Of a DNA stretch of 64,000 nt, positions 32,413-42,900 are shown piece by piece (position 1 is the first letter of the stretch; each line of letters begins with the position of its first letter). The notes below the pieces were generated by a model. The model worked only from the letters and a program-made list of their open reading frames with translations, did not search any database and had not been told where the DNA came from. Made by a program: the position numbers and the translations under genes. The DNA is from Chloroflexota bacterium (GTDB lineage Bacteria; Chloroflexota; Anaerolineae; B4-G1; SLSP01): assembly GCA_019873645.1 (NCBI GenBank), contig JAIOAX010000008.1, positions 62,001 to 126,000 on the forward strand, in the 5' to 3' direction.

Positions 32413-34755
32413 ATGACATTTAAGTTCGGAAAGTGGCCTTTTGCTTACAAAATCGCGGCAGCCGTGACGAGCTTCGTGCTGTTGGCGCTCCTGCTGATGC
32501 AGGGCTTCCACATCAGTGTGGTGCGTGCGCGCATGCGCGAACAAATCGGGGTGCAATTCGCCGGCCTGGCCGAAGCCCGTATGGGCTATGTAGCGGAAAC
32601 CTTCATCCGGCAATTCTCGTTGCTGCGTAGTTTTGCCCTTGAGCGCGCCGTGATCGAAGCCGTGGAAACGGCGAATGCCCGCTATAGCGACGACGCCGTG
32701 GCCATTCAAAACGCGCTGCTTGACATAGATCGTCGGTGGGCCGATGCGGCCGATGACAGCGCTCTGGTGCAAGCCATCGTAGCTCCTGACCAGAACCCCC
32801 TGGCAGCCCAATTGCTTACCTATGCGCAGACCTTTCCGGCGCACGCCGAGATCTTCATCACCGACCGTTACGGCGGCTTGCTGGCGGCAAGCCGGCGGAC
32901 TTCTGACTATTATCAAGCAGATGAAGTATGGTGGCAGGCGGCGTTCGCTGGCGGTAAAGGCGCCCTGTACGTCAGTCAGCCAGCTTATGATGAAAGCCTT
33001 AAACGCGTTGCCATACAACTGGCCGTCCCCATCTATGCGGCAACGGATCGGGCAGTGATCGGCGTCTTGCGTTCTACCCTGGATATGACGACCATCGAGC
33101 AGGCCATTAAACAACTGGAATGGGGAGCGCCTTTTGTGACCCTCGCCAATGAGCAGCGTGTCATCCTCGCCGATATAGACCCGGCACGCATCGGTCAGAA
33201 CGTCCCCTCCTCTTGGGAAATGTACCAACCCGGCCAGGGTGGGACCTGGTTTGAAGCCCCCGGCAGCGCCGGCCAGCGCTTGTTGATCGGGCGCGCGACA
33301 ACGGCAGACGTGTTCATAGAGGATAGGGACATCGCTACGGTCATACAGGGGTTGGGCTGGCGGCTATTTGTTTACCGCCCCCGGGCCGAAGCTTACGCCC
33401 CCTTAATCCGTGCAGTCTGGACCAGTGTGGGCGTGTCCGTTGCAGTTCTCCTGCTCATGGCATCTGGAGCGTTTTTTGTCGCCCGCTCACTGTCCAGGCC
33501 GCTTGTCTATACGCTTGCGGCGATGCGCAAGTGGCTAGGTGGTGATTTTACGCCGCGCGCCTGGGTCTACTGGCCCGATGAAACCGGCGCCCTGGCCGAA
33601 TCAAGTAACACACTGGCCGATAAGATGCAGGGATTGGAACGCACCATCGCCCAACGCGCTGCCGAGCGCGAGCACGAACAACGCCGGCGCGCCCGCGACT
33701 TGAATGTGGCTACGGCGGTCGGGGATCTCATTGCGGCGACGGCAGACCTGCAGGAGCTGAATCGTAAGGTTGTCGAGCTACTTCGGGAGCGCTTCGGATT
33801 GTATTATGTCGGGCTGTTCTTGCTCGACGAGACCGGCAAGTGGGCCGTTTTGCATGCCGGCACCGGCAATCCGGGCCAATTGCGACTGGCACGTGAATAC
33901 CGCGTGCCGGTCGGCGAGGGTCTGGTGGGACGGTGTGTCGTGGAGCGCACCTACCGCATCGTGCGTGAGGATGGCCCCGATAGCCAACTGCTGGACAAGC
34001 TGGATTTGCTCTATACCCGTTCGGCGATTGGGTTACCTTTGCGTTCGCGCGGGCAGATCCTGGGTGTCATCGAGGCACACAGCTCACAGCTTGAAACCTT
34101 TGACGCCGAAGGCGCTCTCGTCTTGCAGACAATCGCCGATCAGATTGCCGTAGCCATTGATGGGCTGCGCCTGTTTGCCGAACGTCAAGAAGCGATGGAA
34201 AGCCTGCAACGTACTTACGGTGAAGCCAGCCGTGAGGCCTGGATGGCCCTGTTGAACGAACGCACTGCGGCGCCGGAAGGTTATCAGGCGGAAACGCGCG
34301 GTCTCCGCGCCTTGCCGGCCACACCCCCAGAAGCGTGGCGTGAAGAGGCTCGGAAAGCCTGGCTAGAGGGGCGCGCGGTTGTCAATGCAGGCGCGAGTGG
34401 CGAGGCCGTCCTGGCATTGCCCATTCGGTTGCGCGACGAAATCATCGGCGTTGTGGACGTGAGCAAACGTAAAGAGGCCGGTGAGTGGACTCGCGACGAG
34501 ATCACGCAACTGGAAGAGCTGGTGCAACAACTGGGGTTGACCCTTGAAAGCTCGCGCTTCTACGAAGAATCTCAGCGCGCCGCAGTGCGCGAGCAACTGC
34601 TGCGGGAGGTCTCGGAGCGCGTGCGTGTGGCCGTGGATGTGGATTCGGTGATGCGCATTGCGGCCAGGGAAATCGGCGAGGTGTTACAGCGTCCCGTATT
34701 CGTCTACCTGGCCGACGATACCCCATCCGGCAACGGTCACTTGTCAACGGATTGA
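32413..34755 (+). CDS. Double-CACHE membrane sensor with HAMP-like region, GAF, Trp module and tail
   Basis: The 780-aa protein has two membrane helices (about 12-33 and 334-357) around an outer double-CACHE domain (AEIFITDRYGGLLAASRR near 144-161 and DEVWWQAAFAGGKGALYVS near 170-188 are the usual landmarks). Then follow a HAMP-like linker (about 358-412), coiled coil, GAF (about 430-590), Trp module (GEASREAW, Trp610; ALPIRLRDEIIGVVDVS near 668-684) and tail (REQLLREVSERVRVAVDVDS, about 726-766). No output domain. AAGGAAA precedes ATG 32413 by 8 nt. The stop is part of the border repeat ACGGATTGAGCGG, as in the sensor ending at 27081. Confidence 0.86.
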   Translation: MTFKFGKWPFAYKIAAAVTSFVLLALLLMQGFHISVVRARMREQIGVQFAGLAEARMGYVAETFIRQFSLLRSFALERAVIEAVETANARYSDDAVAIQNALLDIDRRWADAADDSALVQAIVAPDQNPLAAQLLTYAQTFPAHAEIFITDRYGGLLAASRRTSDYYQADEVWWQAAFAGGKGALYVSQPAYDESLKRVAIQLAVPIYAATDRAVIGVLRSTLDMTTIEQAIKQLEWGAPFVTLANEQRVILADIDPARIGQNVPSSWEMYQPGQGGTWFEAPGSAGQRLLIGRATTADVFIEDRDIATVIQGLGWRLFVYRPRAEAYAPLIRAVWTSVGVSVAVLLLMASGAFFVARSLSRPLVYTLAAMRKWLGGDFTPRAWVYWPDETGALAESSNTLADKMQGLERTIAQRAAEREHEQRRRARDLNVATAVGDLIAATADLQELNRKVVELLRERFGLYYVGLFLLDETGKWAVLHAGTGNPGQLRLAREYRVPVGEGLVGRCVVERTYRIVREDGPDSQLLDKLDLLYTRSAIGLPLRSRGQILGVIEAHSSQLETFDAEGALVLQTIADQIAVAIDGLRLFAERQEAMESLQRTYGEASREAWMALLNERTAAPEGYQAETRGLRALPATPPEAWREEARKAWLEGRAVVNAGASGEAVLALPIRLRDEIIGVVDVSKRKEAGEWTRDEITQLEELVQQLGLTLESSRFYEESQRAAVREQLLREVSERVRVAVDVDSVMRIAAREIGEVLQRPVFVYLADDTPSGNGHLSTD

Positions 34756-34880
34756 GCGGATTAGACGGATTGAATGGATTGAACGGATTGGACGGATTGC
34801 CCAGATTCTCACAGCATTTCCCAGTCCCCAATCCCTAATCCCCAATCCCTGATTACTAATTACCGATTACCAATCTCTAA
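34749..34880. repeat. Two short tandem repeats: GGATTGANC 9-mers, then CCCTAATC/CCCAATC type
   Basis: Seven nine-base units (GGATTGAGC, GGATTAGAC, GGATTGAAT, GGATTGAAC, GGATTGGAC, GGATTGCCC, AGATTCTCA; 34749-34811) are followed by CCCCAATCCCTAATCCCCAA and GATTACTAATTACCGATTAC. The array begins within the last codons of the preceding gene and ends at the ribosome site of the next. Confidence 0.85.
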
Positions 34881-34886
34881 AAGGGT

Positions 34887-37763
34887 ATGGCGATGCGTGA
34901 AAGTGAAAAAATGGCCCATTTGTCCCGGCCCGGTCGGTCAAACCGCCCCACGCTTGGACTGTTCACCTACGGCCTGATAGATACGGTCAGTGAAACGGTG
35001 TGGCAGGGGATCGAGGATGCCGCGCGTGAACATGATGTCAACCTGGTCTGTTACTGCGGCGGTAGCGTGGACGATGCAACCGGCGTGAGCCTGCCTGCCA
35101 ATATCCTCTACGATTTCGTCAGCACGGAGCGGATTGATGGGCTGATTATTTGGGCGGCGGTGGTGCACTTCCTGGACCTTGAAGCCGCGCAAGCCTTCTA
35201 TCGCCGCTATGCTGATTATCCGGTGGTCAGTATTGGCTTTCAGGTTGAAGGCATCCCCACCATTATGGTAGACAATTATGCCGGGATGTACAACGCAGTG
35301 AACCATCTATTGGAGGTTCATGGCTACTCCCGTATCGCCTTTATTCGCGGGCCGGCAGGCCATGACGAGGCCGAAGAGCGTTATCGCGCTTATCAAGAGG
35401 CTTTAGCCGCGCACGGCCTGGCTTTCGATCCCGAGTTGGTCACTCCTGGTGACAACCAGCGTGTGGACGGCGTGAACGCCGTCAAGACGCTATTTGACGA
35501 ACGCCGTTTGCGGCCCGGCGTGGATGTCGAAGCCCTGGTAGCGGCCAACGATAATATGGCCCTGGGCGCCTTAGAGGCGTTGCAAGCGCGCGGCATCCGC
35601 GTCCCGGAAGACGTAGCACTGGTCGGCTTCGACGATGCCGAAGAGGGACGCTTCACCTTCCCGCCCCTGACTTCGGTACCCTGGGGAGGCTACGCGCAGG
35701 GGCGGCAAGCCGTCGAAACCCTGCTGGCCTTGATGGCCCATGAAGAAGTCCCGCCTTTAACGCGCGTGCCGACGGAGTTGATTGTGCGGGAATCGTGCGG
35801 CTGTGTGATCCCCGACATCGTTCAGGCGGCGGAGTCACCCGACGTGCGGCTTCCGCGCTCCCGCACCAATACTGATATGGCTGAAGTGCGGCGGGAGATC
35901 CTCACTGAACTGGTACGCCTTGTGCCATCACTGCGGGTGACTGAAACACAACTGGGCGAGTGGGTGGACGCCTTTATGGCCGAGCTGGCCGTCCCACCGA
36001 CGCCGGGCTTCTTGTCGGTCATGCAAGCGCTGCTGCGCCAAACGATTAACGCCGGCGGGGATGTCAACGCCTGGCATAACGCCGTATCCATCCTGCGCCG
36101 CCGCTTCCTCCCTTACTTACGTGAGGCGGCCCCGCGTTCGCACGCCGAAAATCTCTGGCAGCAGGCCCGCGCGCTGCTCGGCCATGCGACCTACCAGGCG
36201 CAAGCGCGGCAGACCTGGATGGCGACGAACCAGGTCACACTGATGCGTACTGTCACCCAAACGCTGATGGCCGTTTCGGAATTGAACGAATTCGCTGCTG
36301 TTCTGCCACAACAAGTGGCGTCTTTGGGCCTGCCGGGATGTTCCCTGGCGCTGTTCGAGGCGCCCGAAAAACCCGTCAATGCACGGTTGTTAATGACCTG
36401 GGACGGCGCACCTGTCCGGGAAACCACCGTCTTCCCGGCGCGTTGGCTGTTGCCGGACGCGGCGTGGCATCCTGCAGGCCGTTTCAGTCGCATCCTGGAA
36501 GTGCTCCATGCGCGCGGGACGTGGCTGGGATACGTGCTCTTTGAGGTCGGGCCACGGCGGGGCAGCATTTACACGACATTGCGCGATCAAATCAGCAACG
36601 TTTTGCGGGGGTTGCTCCTGGTCGAAGAGGCCCGTCGCGCACAGACGGCACTGCAGAAGGCTTACGCCGAAGTGGAACAACAAGTCGCCATCCGCACGGC
36701 GGAACTCCAGCACGAGATTGCGGCGCGCGAGAGCCTGTACGAGCGCCGTGCGCACCAGGTACTCACCAGCACGCTGATCTCCCAGGAAATCGCGGCGGCG
36801 CCGACGCTGGATGAGCTGTATCGCCGGGTGGTGACGTTGATCAAAGAACGCTTCGGCTACGATCACGCCCAAATCTTCCGCTACGACCCGCAAGTCTATG
36901 CCTTGCGTCTGGTCGTCGGCTATGGTGAGGTGGGCCAAAAGATGCTGGCAGAGGGACACCAGCTTGAACTCGGTGTGGGGGTGGTGGGAACGGCCGCGGA
37001 GACCGGCGTCCCCATCCTGGCGACCGATGTGACCCAGGATCGGGACTGGCGTCCCACCCCCCACTTGCCCGAGACCCGCGGCGAGCTGGCGGTGCCCATC
37101 AAATGGCGTGACCAGGTGCTCGGCATCCTGGATGTACAGAGCAACCGCGCCGGCGCATTGACCCTGGATGATCAGCTGGTGCTGGAGCAATTGTGCGGGC
37201 AGATTGCCATCGCTATCGAAAATACCCGCCTGCGCGAGGAGATGGAAGCACGTCTGCAAACCTTGAATATGGTCCAGGAATCCCTGTCCCGTGAAGGATG
37301 GGAGGTCTTGCGCGCGCAGCATCGCGGTCTCAAGGGCTACGCTTATGATCGCGGCGTGGTGTATCCCTTGACTCAAACCCCCGCGCCGAATTATACCGTT
37401 CCGGTCGCCGTGGCGGGCGGCCAGGTTGTCGGACGTTTGGGCGTCCAAGAGGACCCGACGCGGCCGCTTACGCCGGAAGAACGCGCGCTCCTGGCGGCCA
37501 TCTCCGAGCAAGTTGCGGAGGCCCTTGATAGAGCACGCCTGTTTGAAGATACCCGTCGCAGCGCCGCACGCGATCAGATCATCAGCGAGCTAAGCGCGCA
37601 AATGCGGGCTTCGCTGGACATTGATCAGGTCCTGCAAACTGCCGTGCGCGAGCTGGTCGGCGCGCTGAATTTTGCCAGAGTGGAGGTGCGCCTGGGTGTC
37701 GGTAGCGCGGAGGCTCCGCCCGCCGACGAGACGCAAATCCCTGGGAAGGAGGGCGGTGCATGA
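34887..37763 (+). CDS. LacI-type binding domain fused to two GAFs, Trp module and tail
   Basis: A 958-aa member (ATG 34887; ATG 34893 is better spaced from AAAAGGG). The LacI-type fold spans about 22-300 (TLGLFTYGL, VAANDNMALGALEAL, VALVGFDDAEEG) and ends RESCGC (SCGC 303-306); there is no HTH. A helical segment (about 330-440), a diverged GAF (about 450-580), a long coiled coil (about 580-625), a full GAF (about 630-785) of the subtype YxxAQIFRYD/GEVGQKMLAEGH, the Trp module (SREGW, Trp805, GYAY near 817) and the tail (about 893-937) follow. The GAF subtype is shared with the sensors at 45900 and 58424. The next gene overlaps its stop by 4 bases. Confidence 0.86.
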   Translation: MAMRESEKMAHLSRPGRSNRPTLGLFTYGLIDTVSETVWQGIEDAAREHDVNLVCYCGGSVDDATGVSLPANILYDFVSTERIDGLIIWAAVVHFLDLEAAQAFYRRYADYPVVSIGFQVEGIPTIMVDNYAGMYNAVNHLLEVHGYSRIAFIRGPAGHDEAEERYRAYQEALAAHGLAFDPELVTPGDNQRVDGVNAVKTLFDERRLRPGVDVEALVAANDNMALGALEALQARGIRVPEDVALVGFDDAEEGRFTFPPLTSVPWGGYAQGRQAVETLLALMAHEEVPPLTRVPTELIVRESCGCVIPDIVQAAESPDVRLPRSRTNTDMAEVRREILTELVRLVPSLRVTETQLGEWVDAFMAELAVPPTPGFLSVMQALLRQTINAGGDVNAWHNAVSILRRRFLPYLREAAPRSHAENLWQQARALLGHATYQAQARQTWMATNQVTLMRTVTQTLMAVSELNEFAAVLPQQVASLGLPGCSLALFEAPEKPVNARLLMTWDGAPVRETTVFPARWLLPDAAWHPAGRFSRILEVLHARGTWLGYVLFEVGPRRGSIYTTLRDQISNVLRGLLLVEEARRAQTALQKAYAEVEQQVAIRTAELQHEIAARESLYERRAHQVLTSTLISQEIAAAPTLDELYRRVVTLIKERFGYDHAQIFRYDPQVYALRLVVGYGEVGQKMLAEGHQLELGVGVVGTAAETGVPILATDVTQDRDWRPTPHLPETRGELAVPIKWRDQVLGILDVQSNRAGALTLDDQLVLEQLCGQIAIAIENTRLREEMEARLQTLNMVQESLSREGWEVLRAQHRGLKGYAYDRGVVYPLTQTPAPNYTVPVAVAGGQVVGRLGVQEDPTRPLTPEERALLAAISEQVAEALDRARLFEDTRRSAARDQIISELSAQMRASLDIDQVLQTAVRELVGALNFARVEVRLGVGSAEAPPADETQIPGKEGGA

Positions 37764-39973
37764 GCGATCAAACCCTTTCCGAGCGTTACGTACAGCGCGG
37801 GCATTTGCGTTCACGCTTGACGTTTCTGACGTCGGTTGTTGCCCTGATCGTTCTCCTCGCGCTGGTTGTCCTGGTCATCTTACATTTTTACAGGCTTACG
37901 GAATCGCAGGCGTCGGAGATGCTCGGGGCGCACAGCCATCAACTGGCTAACAGCGTCCAACTATGGCTTGATTATAATGTCAAAGCCTTGCAGCAGTTGG
38001 TGACCCAGCCGCAAATCCAAAGCATGGATCCCGCCGTACAACAGCCGATTCTGGCGGCTATGGATGCGGTTTACGAACACATCTACCTGGTCAGCACTAC
38101 CGACCTGAACGGCCTCAATGTGGCGCGTAGCGACAGCGCAACACCGATAGATTACCATGACCGTGTGTGGTTCCAGGAAATCCGGGATGGCGCGCCGCTG
38201 GCTTATCAGGTGCTGGTCAGCCGCACGACCGGAAGAGCCGCATTGGTCATTTCAATGCCGATCCGCAATCTGACAGGAGAGCTTATTGGTGTGGGCATGC
38301 TGGGCGCCAACCTGGAACAACTTTCTGAAGCGGTGGCCGTGACGCGCTTTGGAGAGACCGGCGTGACGTATGTCGTGGATGCAGAAGGGCGTATCATCGC
38401 CCATCCCGATCCGGCGTTCGCGGTGGAAATCGTCAATATTCAGGATTCACCCGTGGGGCAGAAATTGCGCGAGGGACGGGAGCAGCAATTCAGCTTCGTA
38501 GATGCCGAAAAACGGAAGTGGCAGGCCCACATAGACGTATTGGATAACGGCTGGGGCGTTGTAGCGCAACAGGAAGCTGCAGAGTGGCGTCGTCCACTGG
38601 TGGAGTTTGCCCGCTATGGCCTGTTGCTGTTGCTCTTGGGCAGCTTGTTGCTCGGTGGCTTGACCTACGGGATCATCCGCCGTGCGCTGGCGCCGATTGA
38701 AACGTTGACGGCTACGGCAACTGCCATCGCCCAGGGCGATCTGACCCGCACTGCACCCCTGAAAAGCGCGGATGAGATAGGGACACTGGCGCACGCCTTC
38801 AACAGGATGACCGCGCAATTGCGGGAGGCGATTGACACACTGGAACAGCGGGTGGCTGCCCGTACTTTCGACCTGGAACGTCACGCAGCGTACCTGGCGG
38901 CTTCGGCAGAAGTGAGCCGGGCAGCCGTCTCCATCCTGGACGCCGACGAATTGATTCGCCAGGTTGTGGATTTGATCCGCGAGCGTTTTGATCTCTACTA
39001 TGTCGGCCTGTTCCTCGTGGATGAGACGAAAACCTGGGCGGTGCTGCGTTCCGGTACCGGCGCGGCCGGCCAGGCGATGCTGGCGCGACAACACCGCATC
39101 CGCATCGGCGAAGGCATGGTAGGCTGGAGCATCGCCAACGCCGAAGTGCGCGTCGCTTCGCACGCCGAGATGGACGCCGTGCGCCTGACCAACCCGGAAC
39201 TGCCCGACACCCGCTCCGAAGCTGCGTTGCCGCTGCGCTCGCGTGGGCAGGTTCTAGGCGCCTTGACAGTGCAGAGTACCCTCCCGGATGCTTTTGACCC
39301 TGACAGCATGGCAGTCCTGCAAATCATGGCCGACCAGGTAGCCGTGGCGCTCGATAACGCGCGCCTCCTGGCGCAGGCGCAGGCAGCGCTTGAAGCAGAG
39401 CGGCTTGCTTATGGTCGCGCCTCGCGCCAGGAGTGGGAGCGTCTGGCCCGCGCGCGCGCCGAATCGGGCTATGTTGGCATGCGTCAGGCAGAGGAGATAG
39501 CTTTGCTCACCGCGCAAGGTGAATGGACTCCCGAAATGCGTGCTGCGCTGCGGACCCGCCAAAGCGTCGTCGGCCAGCAGAACGGCATGCCGACGCTGGC
39601 CGTGCCGATCTTCGTGCGCGATGAAGTCGTGGGGGTGTTGCATTTCAGCAAGAGCGAAGCAGCCGCCGGCCTGGTGCCCGGGGAATGGACCCGCGAAGAA
39701 ATCACCCTGCTCGAAGCGCTCGCCGGACAGTTGGGACAGGCACTGGACGGCGCCCGGCTGTACCGCCAGATGCTGCTGCGCGCCGCCAGAGAAGGGGCGA
39801 TCCGTGAGATCTCGGACCGCATGCAGCGCGCCACGGATATGCGCGCGCTGCTGCACATCACGGCCGAAGCCCTGAATCAAGTGCTCGGTGGCTCTCGCGT
39901 CTACGTGCGTATGGGGGCCGATATAACCGCCGCTGAACAAGCAGACGGAGGCGATCATGACGACGCGAAGTGA
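37760..39973 (+). CDS. Double-CACHE membrane sensor with HAMP, GAF, Trp module and tail
   Basis: The 737-aa protein has membrane helices at about 18-43 and 283-305 with an outer dCACHE_1 domain between them (IYLVSTTDLNGLNVARSD near 108-125, DYHDRVWFQEI near 131-141, then VVDAEGRIIAHPDP near 205-218). The DRVWF segment sits where many dCACHE domains hold the amino-acid or amine ligand. HAMP (about 305-360), GAF (about 375-535), Trp module (ASRQEW, Trp559) and tail (REGAIREISDRMQRATDMRA, about 678-725) follow. It starts at ATG 37760 in an ATGA overlap with the previous stop and has GGAGGG upstream, so it is coupled to the preceding LacI-type sensor. Confidence 0.87.
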   Translation: MSDQTLSERYVQRGHLRSRLTFLTSVVALIVLLALVVLVILHFYRLTESQASEMLGAHSHQLANSVQLWLDYNVKALQQLVTQPQIQSMDPAVQQPILAAMDAVYEHIYLVSTTDLNGLNVARSDSATPIDYHDRVWFQEIRDGAPLAYQVLVSRTTGRAALVISMPIRNLTGELIGVGMLGANLEQLSEAVAVTRFGETGVTYVVDAEGRIIAHPDPAFAVEIVNIQDSPVGQKLREGREQQFSFVDAEKRKWQAHIDVLDNGWGVVAQQEAAEWRRPLVEFARYGLLLLLLGSLLLGGLTYGIIRRALAPIETLTATATAIAQGDLTRTAPLKSADEIGTLAHAFNRMTAQLREAIDTLEQRVAARTFDLERHAAYLAASAEVSRAAVSILDADELIRQVVDLIRERFDLYYVGLFLVDETKTWAVLRSGTGAAGQAMLARQHRIRIGEGMVGWSIANAEVRVASHAEMDAVRLTNPELPDTRSEAALPLRSRGQVLGALTVQSTLPDAFDPDSMAVLQIMADQVAVALDNARLLAQAQAALEAERLAYGRASRQEWERLARARAESGYVGMRQAEEIALLTAQGEWTPEMRAALRTRQSVVGQQNGMPTLAVPIFVRDEVVGVLHFSKSEAAAGLVPGEWTREEITLLEALAGQLGQALDGARLYRQMLLRAAREGAIREISDRMQRATDMRALLHITAEALNQVLGGSRVYVRMGADITAAEQADGGDHDDAK

Positions 39974-42900
39974 GCGTACACAAAAGACAGCCGCAAGTGT
40001 GGAGACCCCGCAGAGACGTTTGACCCTGGGGTTATTCCTCGATAACTTGACGGGGAAATATCAGAACACGCTGCTCCAGGGTCTGGACGACCTGGCCCGT
40101 GAGTGCGATTTCAACCTGCTGTGTTTTGTCGGGGGCGGGGTATGGCCGTCCGGACAACCCGCCAACCCGAACAATGTGTTGTATGAACTGTTGGATAAGG
40201 AGAGCCTGGACGGTCTGGTGATCCCGGCCGGCTCCGTCGGCACAGCGGTAGACCCCCATGACATGCAGATATTCTGTGAACGCTTCCGGCCTCTGCCGCA
40301 GGCCAGCATTGCCATGGCCCTTGAGGGTATCCCCAGTGTGTTGCTGGATAATTACTCGGCCATGCGTGCTTCCGTACAACATCTCGTTGCGGGGCATGGC
40401 TATCGGCGGCTCGCCTTCTTCCACAAACAGGAAGGCCACCCGGAAAACGATGCCCGTTACCAGGCTTATGTGGATGTTTTGACCGAACATGGGATCCCTG
40501 TAGACCCCCAACTTATCGTCCCCGGCGCCTATTACAACACGCCCGAAGCCGGCGTGCGCCTGTTGTTTGACGAGCGGCAACTGCGCCCCCGCCTGGATGT
40601 CGAAGCGCTGGTGGTCATTGATGACGGCACGGCTCTGATGGTTTTGAACGCCCTGCAAGCGCGGGGCATCCGCGTACCCGACGATGTGGCGCTGGTCGGC
40701 TTCGACGACATCGAGGATAGCCGCTATGTGACCCCGCCCCTGACTACGGTGCGGCAGCCTTTGCAGATGCAGGCGCGCCGTGCGGCCGAACTGGTGCTGG
40801 CCCAACTCCGGGGTGAAGCGGTTGACCCTCAAGTGTTGTTGCCGGCCGAACTGGTGGTCCGGCGCTCCTGCGGATGTTTGGAGGCCACCATCCTGCAAGC
40901 ACGGGTGGAGGCGTCCGGGTACACACCTGCGGATGCGGTGCTGCCTTTCGAGGCGGCGCTGCTGACGCGCCGGGAAGCCATACTCACCGACATCGCGCGG
41001 GACGTCTCCGGGCGTGGGGATGGCGACCCGATATATCAGCAAATTGTCCGGCAGGCCGGCTGGCTGATAGATGCTTTTGTCACGGCGCTCAAGGCCGGTG
41101 AAGCCGGTTCTCCATCGGAAATTTTCCTGTGGGTCCTGGACGAGATTTTGCGGCAGGCGATGCAAGAACAGCGCGACGTGATGGCATGGCAGGACGGCAT
41201 CTCCACGCTGCGTCGCTATGCCCTCTCCTGCGCCGGCGTCGGGACGCTCTGCCTGCAAATTGAGAACCTGCTGCAACAGGCGCGGGTGATGGTCGGTGCC
41301 GCGGCACAGCAAGCCCAGGCTTTTCAACGGCTACAGGCAGGCCGACGTGACCAGACCCTCCGCGAAATCGGCCAAAATTTGATCACCGCAACCCATATCG
41401 AAGCCTTGCTGGATGTGCTGAGCTATGAATTGCCGCGTTTGGAGATCCCCGCCGCTTACATCTCCCTGTACGTCAATCGTCAAGCACCCGAAGCCGGCTC
41501 ACGTCTGCTGTTTGCCTATGATCGCCTCCGCGAATTTGAGGATCGTTCCGGGCAACGTTTCTCCTCGTACCGACTCGCACCGGAGAGCCTGTTCCCCCCC
41601 GACCGCCGTTACAGTATGATCGTCTTTCCCCTCAATGTTCCGGGGATGCAGTTGGGGCGTGTGGTTTTCGAGCTTGGGCCGCTGGATGGGACGATCTACA
41701 CGTCACTGGTCGGGCAAATCAGCAACGCCCTGCAAGGGGTGTTTCTAACCCAACAGATCGCCAACCGCGCCGTGCAGTTGCAGACGGCCGCCGAGGTTGC
41801 GCGCGTTGCCAGCGGTGTGCTGGACCCGGACGCGCTGATTCAACAAGTCGTGACGCTGGTGCGCGAACGCTTCAATCTCTACTACGTCGGTCTGTTCCTT
41901 GTGGAACCCGACCCTGAGAACCCCGAGGTAAAATGGGCGGTGCTGCGCGCCGGTACCGGTGAAGCCGGCGCGCAGATGGTGGCGCAGGGGCATCGCTTGC
42001 TCGTCGGCGGGACCTCAATGATCGGCTGGTGCATTGCCAACCGCCAGGCGCGCATCGCCCTGGACGTGGACCGTGAGGTTGTGCGGCAACCTCATCCCTT
42101 GTTGCCCGATACCCGTTCGGAACTGGCGTTGCCTTTGATCAGCCGCGGCGAGATCATCGGTGCGTTGACCATTCAAAGCGCCGAAGAAGCCGCCTTCAGC
42201 CAGGAAGACATCACCGTGTTGCAGGCGATGGCGGATCAGCTTGCCAACGCCATCCAGAACGCCCGCCTGTACGAGGCCCTGGAATTAGAGCAATACCTGA
42301 TGCGCACGATGATGGACAACATCCCCGACCACATTTACTTCAAAGACCGCGACAGCCGTTTCATCCGTGTGAGCCGTTCACAGTCCAATCGCTTTGGCCT
42401 GCGCGACCCGGCCGAGGCTATCGGCAAAACGGACTTCGACTTCTTCACAGAAGACCACGCGCGTCCGGCTTTCGAGGATGAACAACGCATTATCCGCACC
42501 GGCGAGCCGATTATCGAACTTGAGGAGCGTGAGACGTGGGCCGACCGCCCCGATACCTGGGTTTCGACGACCAAAATGCCCATGCGCGACCGCGACGGCA
42601 ACATTATCGGCACCTTCGGCATCTCGCGCGACATCACCGCGCGCAAGATGGTGGAACTCCAGTTGGCCGCAGAACGCAACCTGTTGCGCACCCTCATTGA
42701 CAGCCTGCCGGACTTCGTCTATATCAAGGATCGTCAGAGCCGCTTCCTCATCAACAACATCGCCCATCTGCGGGTCATGGGGGCGCAGACGCAGGAAGAA
42801 GTGGTGGGCAAGACCGATTTTGACGTGTTCCCCTACGAGATGGCGATCCTCTATTACACCGATGAGCAACGTTTGATGGAGACCGGTGAACCCCTTATCG

